Assembly (NCBI GenBank): GCA_012719125.1
Contig: JAAYAY010000219.1
Coordinates: forward strand, 1-56,768
DNA: 56,768 nt
DNA from: Planctomycetaceae bacterium
Lineage (GTDB): Bacteria; Planctomycetota; Planctomycetia; Pirellulales; Thermoguttaceae
Reading direction: 5' to 3'
Part shown: positions 42,590 to 52,438 of the stretch, piece after piece
How the letters are laid out: each line of letters begins with the position of its first letter
Position numbering within the stretch: position 1 is the stretch's first letter
Notes under the pieces: model-generated
Databases searched by the model: none
What the model saw: the letters and a program-made list of their open reading frames with translations, nothing else
What the model was told of the DNA's origin: nothing
Made by a program: the position numbers and the translations under genes

Positions 42590-44755
42590 ATGAGCCGCTA
42601 TCGAATTGGATTGCTGACGGCGGTAATACTCATTGGAGTTGGGCTGGCCGTGTGCCTGGCGGCGCTCACCGACACGGCGTCGACTCATGCCAGGGCGGCT
42701 GTTGCATCGCGGAATCCGGCCGCTCCTTTCTCGAACGAGGATTCTCGGGAAGTTCTGTCTCCGCCGAGCACGAAAGCAGACGCGGAATCCCCTTCGGAGG
42801 AACCGAACGGCAATGTCTGTTCGGCACATACCTCGCCAAAGAGGAGGGATCCTGCGGAGGTACTGACCGTTCCGGGCCCCGTCTGGGCGCAACCCCATCC
42901 GTCCATCACCTATCAGGTTCAACCTCCTCAGGACGAATCGGCGTTGATGGACCTGCTTCGTACGATGACGGAGCGATTGGGCGCCGAAGCCGGCCCGCCG
43001 CGGGCAGAGGCGGCAGGCGAGGCCGGCGCCGAATCCCGAACGGCCCCTCTGCCCCCTTCAGGTGAACCGGCCGCAGCCGAAGCAATCCCGGCCCCCGTGG
43101 CCGCCGGCAAGGTGGACGACCTGGGAAACCGCCGTTTTCTGATCCAGTTCCAGAACGAGGACATCCGCCGCGTTCTGGAAGCGATCAGCAACCACGCGGG
43201 TTTGAACATCGTGGTGAGTGATGCGGTCCAGGGCACGGTCACCGCCAACTTCGCCGAAGTCGATGTGATGGAGGCCCTTGACGCGATCCTCAAGTCGACC
43301 GGTTTTCTTGCTCGGAAAGAAGGCAACTTCGTCTTTGTCGGAGCGCCGGACGACTTCGTGGCAATGGAGAAGACGCTGGACCAGTTGGGTACGCGGATCT
43401 ACCGCCCCAATTACGTCACGGCGACCGAACTGCAGACGCTGATCACGCCCATGTTGAGTGAGGGAGCAGGATTCGTGAGCATCTCGACGGCCGCAGAAGT
43501 CGGGATTGCCGCGGACGAATCCAATGCCGGGGGAAACGCCTTTGCCGGGGAGGAAGTGCTCCTGATCCGGGACTATTCGGCCGTTCTCGCCGAAGTCGAT
43601 CAGATCATCGCCGAGGTCGACACCAAACCGCTGCAAGTGGCGATTGAAGCCACGATTCTCAGCGTCAAGCTCGACGACTCGACCAAGATGGGAGTCAGCT
43701 TCGAGTTCCTTCGAAACTACCCCAACGTCCGGTTCGGGATCGGGACCCCTGCCAATGAGCTTCCGAAGACACTCGACAATGGAGGCTTGGAGTTTGCCTT
43801 TCTGGACGGCAGTCTGGGTGCTTTCATCGAAGCGCTGGAGACGGTCCAGGACACCAACGTAATCGCCACTCCGCGGGTCATGGTGCTCAACAAGCATCGC
43901 GCCGAGGTCCAGATCGGCAAGTCCGACGGCTATGTGAACTCGACGGTTACGGAAACAAGCACCTCTCAGAGCGTGGCATTCCTGGACACGGGCACGATCC
44001 TCCGGATTCGCCCGTTCATCTCATCCGACGGCCTGATTCGCATGGAGTTGCATCCGGAACTCTCGACGGGCGAGGTCCAGATCAGTCAGCAATTCACCAT
44101 CCCAAAAAAGGAAGTGACCCAAGTAACCACGAACGTCATGGTTCGGGACGGCTGCACGGTGATCATCGGAGGACTGATCCGCGAGCAGTTGAGCAGCGGC
44201 GCTTCCCAAGTACCGTTTCTAGGGAGTCTGCCGCTGGTGGGACCGGTGTTCCGATCGAAACAGAACCAGGGAACCGTCCGCGAGGAGATCATGATCCTGC
44301 TGACGCCGCACATTCTGCGCGAACCGGAAATGTGCGAGGAGGGAGCTCACGTCGCCTGTGAATTCCACCGCCGGCGCGACGTCATGGCGGAGAAGACCAC
44401 GCCCCTGAGCCGCGATCGTCTTTCCCAGCAGTACTTCCGCCTGGCCCAGAACGCCTGGGCCCAGGGTGACCGCGATCGCGCCTTGCGATATGCCGAAATG
44501 TCGGTTCACTTCCATCCGGGAAACCGCGCCGCGATTGATTTGCGCAGTGATATCTGGATGAACGAATCTCAAGGCGGACACACATTGATCGCTCCTCAAG
44601 CCTTGCCGGAACCCGCCGCGGCGGTCGACGACAACACGCTGCCGCCGTGGGTTCTCCAGGGGCTTGCGGAAAACAAGGAATTACCGAGTCCTCCCGCCTC
44701 ATCGGGCGAGAAGACATTCAGTAGGAACATCACAAAACCGGGGGGTTGGCGATGA
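42590..44755 (+). CDS. gspD: Outer-membrane secretin (GspD/PilQ)
   Basis: A 721-residue secretin. An N-terminal membrane/signal helix precedes a Ser/Pro linker; residues ~180-350 contain the STN/N1-type domains (NRRFLIQFQNEDIRRVLEAI ... LDQLGTRIYRPN), and ~370-600 the secretin core, with VTQVTTNVMVRDGCTVIIGGLI and the PLVGPVFRSKQN end. A C-terminal ~100 residues with an internal repeat (YFRLAQNAWAQGDRDRALRYAEM) looks like a TPR. The ATG at 42590 was chosen over a further-upstream frame. It forms the outer-membrane pore. Confidence 0.9.
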   Translation: MSRYRIGLLTAVILIGVGLAVCLAALTDTASTHARAAVASRNPAAPFSNEDSREVLSPPSTKADAESPSEEPNGNVCSAHTSPKRRDPAEVLTVPGPVWAQPHPSITYQVQPPQDESALMDLLRTMTERLGAEAGPPRAEAAGEAGAESRTAPLPPSGEPAAAEAIPAPVAAGKVDDLGNRRFLIQFQNEDIRRVLEAISNHAGLNIVVSDAVQGTVTANFAEVDVMEALDAILKSTGFLARKEGNFVFVGAPDDFVAMEKTLDQLGTRIYRPNYVTATELQTLITPMLSEGAGFVSISTAAEVGIAADESNAGGNAFAGEEVLLIRDYSAVLAEVDQIIAEVDTKPLQVAIEATILSVKLDDSTKMGVSFEFLRNYPNVRFGIGTPANELPKTLDNGGLEFAFLDGSLGAFIEALETVQDTNVIATPRVMVLNKHRAEVQIGKSDGYVNSTVTETSTSQSVAFLDTGTILRIRPFISSDGLIRMELHPELSTGEVQISQQFTIPKKEVTQVTTNVMVRDGCTVIIGGLIREQLSSGASQVPFLGSLPLVGPVFRSKQNQGTVREEIMILLTPHILREPEMCEEGAHVACEFHRRRDVMAEKTTPLSRDRLSQQYFRLAQNAWAQGDRDRALRYAEMSVHFHPGNRAAIDLRSDIWMNESQGGHTLIAPQALPEPAAAVDDNTLPPWVLQGLAENKELPSPPASSGEKTFSRNITKPGGWR

Positions 44756-46080
44756 ATTCGCTGTCGAAATTGACTGCTGGCATGGTCGGCATCTGCATAC
44801 TCTGTACGGCGGCATGCCGCTCGTCTCGCTGGGAATCACCGAACGACGTCGCGGCGATGCAGGCGGAGCGTCGCGCGAAGGTCGAAAAGAGCGTGGGGCT
44901 CAAACAGACCGACGCGGAATTGCAGCTCGCCAGAGACGCCTGGACGTTTGGCGACGGAACGGCCTGCCTTTCCGCCTTGGACGGAATCCTCGAACGGGAG
45001 CCCGGGCACGTTGAAGCCCTGCTGCTGAAGGCAGAGGTCCATCTGGCAAAAGACCAGTTCATCGACGCCGATCGATCGATCGCGATTGCCTTGAGCCACG
45101 ATCCTTCCAATTCGACGGCGAAACGCCTTTCCGAGATTGCCCGGACGAAACAGCTTGCCGCACGCCCGAAAGAACCGGCTCGTCCGGCCGACGCCTGGAC
45201 GCCTCTTCCCGGCGGCGCGGTGTCTCAGACGACGTACACTCCGTCGAGCGCGGGAACCGCCCTTGTTGCCGACATTCGCCCGGAAACAACGGAGTCGGCG
45301 CCGGCACAGCTCAGTCCCCTCGCAGATATGAACCTACCAGCCACCGAGAACCCGTTCCCCCCCGCCGCTCCAGGTTTTCCGCCGGCCACGGACGACAGGC
45401 CGGAATTCGTGCAGGCTTCCGTACCTCTCCAGGCTCCGCCCGATGTCGCGAGCTTCGATGAACCGGGCGATCTGACAGCAGCGACTCCCATCGAGAACCG
45501 CGTGGAAAATGAGGAATCGCATCCTGCAGAGCCGATCGCCAAGCCGGACAAGTCCACGCTCGTCCTGTTGACCCCGGAGGAAGGTGCCGCCTATGAACTC
45601 GCGGGGGTGCCCGCGGGGGATGCGGAGGTGACGGACCAGGTCCTGCCGGAGGAATCGTCACCCGCCACCAACTCGTTTGCCTCGGCGATCGCTTCGGGCG
45701 ATCCGGTTGCTGCCTTGGCGGCTGTGGAGACGGATATGACGAATAATCCAAACGATCCGCAGATTCCGATCTCCGCGACGGTCGCCGCCCTCGAGGCGGA
45801 TCGGCCTGAAACGGCTGCATCGATTGCGCGTCTGGGCATAGCTTTCCACCCGTCGTCGGCGGGTCTCTACCGGACTTTGGGCGCCGCTCTGTACCGCAGC
45901 GGTGACTATTCCTCTTCTCAAGTCGCGCTGCAACAAGCACTTTCGTTGGACAACTCGTCTGCTCTGGCCTACTTTTTAATGGGGCGTGTGTCGGAAAAAC
46001 TCGGTGATACCGAGGCCGCCCAATCGCACTTCGCCCGAGCAAACGAGCTCGATCCGAACCTTGCTGTGGATGGCAAGTAG
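44752..46080 (+). CDS. TPR lipoprotein
   Basis: A 442-residue protein with a lipoprotein signal: a hydrophobic stretch ending TAACRSSRW, where Cys is the lipidation site. TPR-like helices are at ~50-125 and ~330-440 (SAGLYRTLGAALYRSGDYSSSQVALQQAL), separated by a ~190-residue Pro/Ser/Glu-rich linker. ATG at 44752 overlaps the secretin stop (ATGA). It likely acts as a pilotin/PilF-like partner of the secretin; this is inference from position. Confidence 0.78.
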   Translation: MNSLSKLTAGMVGICILCTAACRSSRWESPNDVAAMQAERRAKVEKSVGLKQTDAELQLARDAWTFGDGTACLSALDGILEREPGHVEALLLKAEVHLAKDQFIDADRSIAIALSHDPSNSTAKRLSEIARTKQLAARPKEPARPADAWTPLPGGAVSQTTYTPSSAGTALVADIRPETTESAPAQLSPLADMNLPATENPFPPAAPGFPPATDDRPEFVQASVPLQAPPDVASFDEPGDLTAATPIENRVENEESHPAEPIAKPDKSTLVLLTPEEGAAYELAGVPAGDAEVTDQVLPEESSPATNSFASAIASGDPVAALAAVETDMTNNPNDPQIPISATVAALEADRPETAASIARLGIAFHPSSAGLYRTLGAALYRSGDYSSSQVALQQALSLDNSSALAYFLMGRVSEKLGDTEAAQSHFARANELDPNLAVDGK

Positions 46081-46205
46081 TCCGACACCCCCCTCATCGC
46101 GCTGACGAAACGTTCGTCTCTTTGCCGCGCTGCGAAAGCCAGAGCGGCCGGGATAAGTACGCGCGATCGGTAGTCGTCGGATCCGAGCCAGGTTGCAGCT
46201 TCTCC

Positions 46206-47690
46206 ATGAAATCGTTCTGCGGTTGTACGTTCACCGCCGTTTTCGCATTCGTTCTGGCATCGGCTTCTGCCGTTGCCTGGTTCGTGCACTTGTTCGTTAC
46301 GCCGCTGACGTGGTCGCTCGGCGTCGGCGCGTTTGTCGCAGCCATGGGCGCGGCGATTGCGGCGGCCGTGCTATCCGCCGACCGGACGCGTCCCGTCCGC
46401 GACGCTTTTGGCCGCTACTTGAACGAGTTGAGCCAATCGGATTCGCACACTTTCTGCGATCCTTCTGAAACGCCGATGCCCCGGCAACTGGAAAGGAGTT
46501 CCTGGCGAGAGGTTGCCGACGAACTCCGGCGGATGCTCACCGAGATGGGCAATCGCGTCCGGGAGTTGGAGACGACCCGGTCCGCCCAGGAAATTCGCTC
46601 GCGGCGGGCCCTCGACGAAACGGAACGGCTTCGCTCCATCCTGGCGAACCTGGGTGATCCGGTCTTGGTGGTCAATGGCTACGACGAGGTCTCGTTGGCC
46701 AACCCGGCGGCGGAATCGCTGTTTTCCTTCCATTTGGAGGGTGCGGAGCAGCGAGCGCTGGCCGGCCTGGTGCGGTGCCAGCAATTGGTCGATCTGTTGC
46801 TGACCACGAACCATCGCGAAACGAGCGGTAGGCGGACCGACGAAATCGAGATTCACGACGATGCAGGCAACGTTCACTGGTATCGGGCAACAGCCTGCCG
46901 CCTTCCTCTCTTTCGGGAAGGAAAGTCCGCCCAAGAAACAGGAGGACAGGGAACCGTGGTCGTCCTTCGCGACGTAGACCGGGAGAAGACGCTGCAGAAG
47001 CGCAACGCCGAGTTTGTTTCTTCCGTCAGCCACGAGATGAAGACGCCGCTGGCGGGGATCAAGGCCTACGTGGAATTGCTCGCCGACGGCGACGCGGACG
47101 ACGAGGAGACGCAAGAAGAGTTTTTGAACGTCATCGACACTCAGGCCGACCGGCTTCAGCGCTTGGTGGAGAATCTGCTCAATCTCGCCCGAATCGAGGC
47201 GGGGGTCGTCAGCGTCAACAAGAACCACCGTTCGCTCAATGAGATTCTGGAAGAGGCCAGCCAGGTAGTCCAGCCGGCAGCCGAGGCAAAGAGCATCAAG
47301 CTGTGCGTCGAGTTGAGTCCCCTCTACCTGGGAGTCTATGCCGACCGCGACATGTTGCTTCAGTCGGCCATCAACCTGTTATCGAACGCGGTCAAGTACA
47401 CGCAGGAGGGGGGCAAGGTTACCCTGCGCAGCCGGGCCGTCGACGACATGATCGTTTACGAAGTGGAAGACACCGGCGTGGGACTCAGCGAGGAGGACAG
47501 CCAGCGGGTGTTCGAGAAGTTCTACCGGGTCAAAAAAGACAAGGACATGGCCCAAGGAACGGGTCTCGGCCTGCCCTTGGCGAAACACATTGTTGAGGAC
47601 GTCCATGGAGGGACCCTGAGTCTGGAGAGCAAGTTGGGAGTAGGCAGCAAATTCACCGCTGCTTTTCCAACGGCCGGAACGATGAGTTGA
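46206..47690 (+). CDS. Membrane sensor histidine kinase, PhoR-like
   Basis: A 494-residue kinase. Two N-terminal membrane spans (~8-30 and ~35-57), a PAS-like domain (~140-235), HisKA with the phospho-His276 in SVSHEMKTPLAGIKAY, and HATPase_c with N-box NLLSNAVKY, the G1 box DTGVGLSEED and G2 GTGLGLPLAKHIVE. No HAMP is obvious between the span and the PAS. ATG at 46206. It is followed by a lone receiver protein and a STAS protein in the middle of the secretion cluster. Confidence 0.92.
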   Translation: MKSFCGCTFTAVFAFVLASASAVAWFVHLFVTPLTWSLGVGAFVAAMGAAIAAAVLSADRTRPVRDAFGRYLNELSQSDSHTFCDPSETPMPRQLERSSWREVADELRRMLTEMGNRVRELETTRSAQEIRSRRALDETERLRSILANLGDPVLVVNGYDEVSLANPAAESLFSFHLEGAEQRALAGLVRCQQLVDLLLTTNHRETSGRRTDEIEIHDDAGNVHWYRATACRLPLFREGKSAQETGGQGTVVVLRDVDREKTLQKRNAEFVSSVSHEMKTPLAGIKAYVELLADGDADDEETQEEFLNVIDTQADRLQRLVENLLNLARIEAGVVSVNKNHRSLNEILEEASQVVQPAAEAKSIKLCVELSPLYLGVYADRDMLLQSAINLLSNAVKYTQEGGKVTLRSRAVDDMIVYEVEDTGVGLSEEDSQRVFEKFYRVKKDKDMAQGTGLGLPLAKHIVEDVHGGTLSLESKLGVGSKFTAAFPTAGTMS

Positions 47691-47730
47691 GGCAGGAAGT
47701 ATCCGCCGCGAAGTTGAGAGAGTCATCACC

Positions 47731-48117
47731 ATGGGCAAACGAGTTCTTCTTTGTGACGACGAAATCCATATCCTTCGGGCAGCCGAATTCAAGCTCAAAC
47801 GGGCGGGTTACGAAGTGCGCGTAGCCAGCGACGGAGAAGAGGGCTGGGAATTGATCCAGCAGGAGATGCCCGATCTTGTCGTCACCGACTGCCAGATGCC
47901 GCGCCTCGACGGTCTGGGACTCATCGCACGTGCCCGGGAACACGAAACCACTCGAGAGTTGCCGTTTTTCATGCTCACCGCGAAGGGGCTCGAACTGAGC
48001 CACGCCGATCTGGCAGAGAGGCTCAACGTGCTGGGAGTCATCAGCAAGCCGTTCAGCCCTCGCGATCTGTTGAGGTCGATCGACGAGGTCCTGCAACCGG
48101 CGGCAGCTTCGGGTTGA
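47731..48117 (+). CDS. Stand-alone response regulator (CheY-like)
   Basis: A 128-residue receiver domain with no output domain. The acidic pair D9-D10, the phospho-acceptor Asp53 (VVTDCQMP) and the SKPF Lys are all in place. It is 40 bases after the kinase gene, its likely partner. As a single domain it may signal by binding the STAS protein or the secretion ATPase; I cannot see which. Confidence 0.92.
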   Translation: MGKRVLLCDDEIHILRAAEFKLKRAGYEVRVASDGEEGWELIQQEMPDLVVTDCQMPRLDGLGLIARAREHETTRELPFFMLTAKGLELSHADLAERLNVLGVISKPFSPRDLLRSIDEVLQPAAASG

Positions 48118-48173
48118 GAGGATTCTCGCGGCCCGTTCACACCGAATCACCCGTCACTTGCCGAGCCGTTTCC

Positions 48174-48500
48174 ATGAACTATTCCACCGAAGTCTTCGGC
48201 GACGTGGTCGTGGTCCACACGCCCGAGGAACTGAACGAGGATCAGGCAGTTCCCTTCGGGACCTATGTTGCCCGCCTGGAGCAGAAGAAGGTCGTATTCG
48301 ACCTGGACAACACGGAAACGATCGACAGCGCGGGTCTCAAGTCGCTGACCGACAACCAGACGCGACTCCGCGACAAGATGGGAATGCTGAAGATTGCGAC
48401 CACGAATGCGACGAATCGCAAGATCCTGGAAATTACCCGTCTCGACCTGCAACTCGAGGTCTTCGACAGCGTGATCGACGCGGTCAAGAGTTTCCGTTAG
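48174..48500 (+). CDS. STAS-domain protein (anti-anti-sigma-like)
   Basis: A 108-residue STAS domain with the phosphorylatable Ser52 in the [10 protein letters not shown] motif, as in SpoIIAA-type regulators. A cognate kinase or phosphatase of the anti-sigma sort is not seen here. ATG at 48174 gives the domain without a tail. It lies between the response regulator and GspE genes, with short gaps, suggesting a regulatory switch for the machine. Confidence 0.87.
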   Translation: MNYSTEVFGDVVVVHTPEELNEDQAVPFGTYVARLEQKKVVFDLDNTETIDSAGLKSLTDNQTRLRDKMGMLKIATTNATNRKILEITRLDLQLEVFDSVIDAVKSFR

Positions 48501-48522
48501 GCCAGCCGACGAAGAGACCACC

Positions 48523-50283
48523 ATGGCAACCGTCACAAACAGCCCGCAGCGTCTTGGCGACGTGCTCGTCGCGAGAGGCTACCTGACTGAGGAGCAGGTG
48601 CTCGCCGCTCTCAGCGCGCAGCAGGCGGGGGGCCGCAGCAAGCTGCTGGGCGAGGTGATCGTCGAGCAGGAACTGTGCACGGAAGACCAGGTGGTCGAGT
48701 GCCTGGCCCACGTCTACGGGGTCCCCTACGCGAAACTCGAAGCTCGGATGTACGACCCCAAGGTCGTGGACGTTCTCCCGCGGGAATACGTCGAAAACAA
48801 CCTTGCCCTGCCGCTCTTTCTCATCGACGACGTCCTGACGGTCGCGATTTCCGAGCCGTCCAACGTGTTTCTGATCGACGAAATCGGTGTGCTCAGCGGG
48901 CATCGCGTCCAGGTGGTGGCCGCCACGGCTCGGGACATCCGCCGCCTGATCACGTCGCTTCCCAACTCCAAGGTCTTCGTGATCGACGACATCATCGAAG
49001 ACTCGCAGGACGCCGACGTGACTCTGATCGAGGAAGCGATCGAGGACATCGGCGATATCGAGGAGATTGCAGGCCGATCGCCGGTGATCCGGCTGGTCAA
49101 CTACGTGATCTTCAACGCCGTCAAGGAAGGCGCGAGCGACATTCACATCGAGCCCGGCGAGCGTTGCCTGCGAGTGCGTTACCGGATCGACGGCCGCTTG
49201 TACAAGTCGCTGGAGGTGCCGCAGCACCTATTGCCCGCGGTCACCAGCCGCATCAAGATCATGGCCGGGCTCGATATCAGCGAGCGGCGACTCCCCCAGG
49301 ACGGCCGCGTTCACGTGATGCTCGAAGGTCGCAAGGTCGACCTTCGCGTAAGCACATTCCCCATGAACAAAGGGGAGAAGACGGTAATCCGCGTCCTCGA
49401 CACGAAGAGCGTCTCGCTCAACCTGGAGGACTTGGGGTTCGCCGAAGACCTACTACGCGAGTTTCACAGGTGCATCGAGGCCCCCAACGGCATTTTCCTG
49501 GTCACGGGCCCAACCGGAAGCGGCAAGTCGACGACGCTTTACGCCGCCCTGAATGCCATCAGCTCGATGGAGAACAACGTTTGCACCGTCGAGGACCCGA
49601 TCGAATACCATCTTCCACTGATCAATCAGTTCCAGGTTCAAGAGAGAATCGGGCTGACGTTCTCCCGAGCACTCCGCACGCTGTTGCGTCAGGACCCCGA
49701 CGTGATCATGGTCGGCGAAATCCGCGACGAGGAAACGGCCAGGACGGCCATTCAAGCCGCCCTGACGGGCCATCTCGTGTTCAGCACGCTGCACACCAAC
49801 GACGCATGTTCTGCCATAACGCGCATGGTCAACATGGGCGTTGAATCGTATCTGATCGGCGCTGCCTTGAATGCCGTTCTGGCCCAGCGTCTCGTACGCC
49901 GAATCTGTCCCAAGTGCCGGCAGAGTTACGACCCGCCGCGCACGATCCGAAAAGCCTTGGAAAAGATGGGATATCACTTCGATTCCTTCCACAAAGGCGT
50001 CGGATGCAAGAGCTGCCGAAACACGGGGTTCCGAGGTCGAATCGGCGTCCACGAGCTGCTCGTGATCAACGACGAGTTTCGCGATGCCATCGCTGCGGAA
50101 CGTAGTCTGGGGCACCTGCGTGGCCTGGCCCAGAAATCGGGCATGCTCAGCCTGGCGGCTGACGGATTCCAGAAGGTCAAAGAGGGCATCACGACGGTCG
50201 AGGAGATCTTCCACGTGGCCGGTGAAACACGGTCCGACGCCGATCCCGCGGCAGGAACCTACGAAGAGGGAGCCGGATCATGA
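48523..50283 (+). CDS. gspE: GspE/PilB secretion ATPase with two MshEN-like modules
   Basis: A 586-residue hexameric ATPase that powers pseudopilus assembly. Residues ~10-60 contain two [16 protein letters not shown] / [16 protein letters not shown] repeats like the c-di-GMP-binding MshEN motif. Walker A is GPTGSGKST at 329-337; the Asp box is [15 protein letters not shown] and the His box [13 protein letters not shown] zinc site of Cys pairs (CPKC ... CKSC) lies at ~460-490, as in GspE/PilB. It is 22 bases after the STAS gene and overlaps gspF. Confidence 0.95.
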   Translation: MATVTNSPQRLGDVLVARGYLTEEQVLAALSAQQAGGRSKLLGEVIVEQELCTEDQVVECLAHVYGVPYAKLEARMYDPKVVDVLPREYVENNLALPLFLIDDVLTVAISEPSNVFLIDEIGVLSGHRVQVVAATARDIRRLITSLPNSKVFVIDDIIEDSQDADVTLIEEAIEDIGDIEEIAGRSPVIRLVNYVIFNAVKEGASDIHIEPGERCLRVRYRIDGRLYKSLEVPQHLLPAVTSRIKIMAGLDISERRLPQDGRVHVMLEGRKVDLRVSTFPMNKGEKTVIRVLDTKSVSLNLEDLGFAEDLLREFHRCIEAPNGIFLVTGPTGSGKSTTLYAALNAISSMENNVCTVEDPIEYHLPLINQFQVQERIGLTFSRALRTLLRQDPDVIMVGEIRDEETARTAIQAALTGHLVFSTLHTNDACSAITRMVNMGVESYLIGAALNAVLAQRLVRRICPKCRQSYDPPRTIRKALEKMGYHFDSFHKGVGCKSCRNTGFRGRIGVHELLVINDEFRDAIAAERSLGHLRGLAQKSGMLSLAADGFQKVKEGITTVEEIFHVAGETRSDADPAAGTYEEGAGS

Positions 50284-51473
50284 CGTATGCTTACCGTGTA
50301 CGCGACCCCCTGGGCAACATCTTCGACGGCACCATCCAGGCATTGAACGTCGACGACGCCGCTCAACAGCTTCGCAGCGACGGCTTCCAGGTGCTGGAAA
50401 TCGACGAGGACAGCGACCCGTTCGGTGCCCTGTTCGCACGCCGGATCACCAAGAAGGACCTGATCTTCGTCACATCCCAGTTGGCGATCATGGTCGACAC
50501 GGGCGTGACCTTGTCGGCGGCTCTGGCGGGGATGTCGGAACAGGAACAGAATCCGTCGTTGCGCAAGGTCCTCGAGGAGTTGAGGCAATCGGTCGAAGAG
50601 GGCGAAGACTTCTCCACCGCCCTTTCTCATCATCCAAAGCTGTTCGACAAGACCTTCATCGCCCTCGTTCGAGCCAGCGAGGCGGCCGGCGACATGGGGG
50701 GGATGCTCGAGCGGATCGCCGGCTACATGCGGGCCGAAGTCGATACGGTCGGCAAGGTGCGGGCTGCCATGGCCTATCCCGCTGTCATGATGTTCATGGC
50801 TATCGGCGTCACCATCTTTCTGTTGACCTACATCCTCCCGAAATTCACGCCGATTTTTCGCTCGCGCGGCACCGAGTTGCCCACACCAACGAAGGTCATG
50901 ATGGGTATCTCCGACGCCCTGCTGGATCACTGGTATTTCTGGGTCGCCGGACTTGTCCTGGCAATCGCGGCCTATCTCTTCGGACGTCGTACCGATGCGG
51001 GACGCCGGATCCTGGACACGACGAAGATCCACCTGCCCATCCTGGGCTCGCTGTTTCGCAAGGTGACCATCAGCCGGAGTATCCGCACACTGGGAACGAT
51101 GTTGGCCAGCGGGGTCCCTATGCTTGATTCGCTGAAGCTGTGCGGCGAAGTTTCCGGCAACTACCAGTATGAGAGCCTCTGGGCGAAAGTCCGCGACGAG
51201 GTCACGGGCGGGCGCCGCATTTGCGAAGTCTTGAAAGGCACGCCGCTGATTCCACCGGTGCTCGTGCAGATGATCGCCTCCGGCGAGGAAACCGGCAAGC
51301 TCGACCTGGTGCTCGAGCGAGTCAGCTCCTACTATGACCGCGAGGTTGAGATGGCCGTCAAGACCGCCACCAGCCTGATCGAACCGATCATGATTGCGGG
51401 CATGGGATTCGTCGTCGGGGGAATCGGGATGGCCCTTCTGCTTCCGATTTTCAGCCTCAGCCGGCAGACGTGA
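50280..51473 (+). CDS. gspF: GspF/PilC inner-membrane platform protein
   Basis: A 397-residue polytopic protein of the GspF/PilC family with the duplicated cytoplasmic helical domain: the first half around [19 protein letters not shown], the second with [20 protein letters not shown]. Three or so membrane spans are near 165-185, 215-235 and 370-390. It is the platform turned by GspE. The ATG overlaps the gspE stop (ATGA). It is the last gene of the cluster; no leader peptidase, major pilin or retraction ATPase is seen. Confidence 0.94.
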   Translation: MTYAYRVRDPLGNIFDGTIQALNVDDAAQQLRSDGFQVLEIDEDSDPFGALFARRITKKDLIFVTSQLAIMVDTGVTLSAALAGMSEQEQNPSLRKVLEELRQSVEEGEDFSTALSHHPKLFDKTFIALVRASEAAGDMGGMLERIAGYMRAEVDTVGKVRAAMAYPAVMMFMAIGVTIFLLTYILPKFTPIFRSRGTELPTPTKVMMGISDALLDHWYFWVAGLVLAIAAYLFGRRTDAGRRILDTTKIHLPILGSLFRKVTISRSIRTLGTMLASGVPMLDSLKLCGEVSGNYQYESLWAKVRDEVTGGRRICEVLKGTPLIPPVLVQMIASGEETGKLDLVLERVSSYYDREVEMAVKTATSLIEPIMIAGMGFVVGGIGMALLLPIFSLSRQT

Positions 51474-51581
51474 ATCGCCGCAACGCGCATATTTCCCACG
51501 CAGTTGCCGTGTATCGCAGAAATCACGCCCTGCCATGCGGAGTTAGCGGCGGGACGTCGGCAGGGGCAGGCGCAGGGGGGC
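51474..51581. terminator. Possible convergent termination region
   Basis: The gap between gspF and rpsU, whose genes converge, holds a GC-rich imperfect pairing (GCCCTGCC at 51527 with GGCAGGGGC near 51560). No T-run is present, so the call is weak. Confidence 0.25.
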
Positions 51582-51779
51582 TCAGACGCCCTGCAGCATA
51601 CGATTGCGTCGAGAACGTCGTTCGGCACGCAGACGAGCTCGTCGCTTGATTTCGCTCGGCTTCTCGTAGTACTCGCGGCGACGCATTTCCTTCTTGATTC
51701 CGCTGCGTTCCACAAGCTTACGGAAGCGGCGTACTGCCTCTTGGATAGACTCGTTCTCCCGCAAAGTCAGTTTGACCAC
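51582..51779 (-). CDS. rpsU: Ribosomal protein S21
   Basis: A 65-residue basic ribosomal protein bS21 with the typical start [20 protein letters not shown] and the basic C-terminus [15 protein letters not shown]. The start is GTG at 51779 with a strong AAGGAGG site about five to six bases upstream. It stands alone. It is an assembly and initiation protein of the small subunit. Confidence 0.95.
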   Translation of the reverse strand: MVKLTLRENESIQEAVRRFRKLVERSGIKKEMRRREYYEKPSEIKRRARLRAERRSRRNRMLQGV

Positions 51780-52195
51780 TCACTCCTCCTTCGAATTGTT
51801 GGTTGGCTTGCCGGCTAGGGCTTCATTCTGTAACCCAAATGGAACTGTCACTTTACACCGCGGGGGGACGGTTGTCCACCCGGGCCTTGAGGGGCGGCAG
51901 AAAAAGCTGGCCGGAGTGTCAGGCCGCGAATGAAGTCCCCCCAAAATTCAGATGCAGTGATTGATATCGGCAAGCCAGCGTCGCCGCCGAGCGAGGAAAT
52001 GGAACGGATATGCCTCCGGGCTCGGCTCCCCCAAAAGGGACGCTTGTTCCTGCCGGTCAAGTCAGTACAACCGTAAGATATTACCCAGGTTCATCTTAAG
52101 CCGTCTTTCGGCTGCATCGATCTGCTGGCGGCAACCGATTTCACTATCGCGAGCAACAAGGACGTTGCCTTCCCAATCCTGTTGGAGTGCAGCAC
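51780..52195. other. Upstream region of rpsU, otherwise featureless
   Basis: About 415 bases with no supportable gene. The minus-strand rpsU promoter must be here, but I could not pick it. A GC-rich patch near 51855-51900 shows no clean hairpin. Confidence 0.35.
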
Positions 52196-52438
52196 GTGGG
52201 CGACCGAGTCGCAGAGCAGCCGATATCCCTGGCGGAACTGGATGCCCGGCACGACGACCTCCTCAACCAACTTGAGGCCCTGGACCTGCGAATTCAGGCG
52301 GTGCTCAAGGAACACCTTCCCGAGAAACGGGCTGTCGTCCTGCCGCCGCCCCACGAAAGCGGCCCGGCCCCGCTGCAGGTCCTGTTCGACGAAGACACTT
52401 CGTTCAGTTCCGCCGGTCCAGGTGTCCCGACTTGTTGA
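52196..52438 (+). CDS. Possible small coiled-coil protein
   Basis: An 80-residue frame with a helical stretch ISLAELDARHDDLLNQLEAL and acidic heptads, a protein-like pattern with a GTG start at 52196 and GGAG about eight bases upstream. Its end overlaps the 3' end of ubiB on the other strand by 35 bases. Planctomycete small proteins of this type exist, but I cannot identify this one; it may be spurious. Confidence 0.45.
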   Translation: MGDRVAEQPISLAELDARHDDLLNQLEALDLRIQAVLKEHLPEKRAVVLPPPHESGPAPLQVLFDEDTSFSSAGPGVPTC

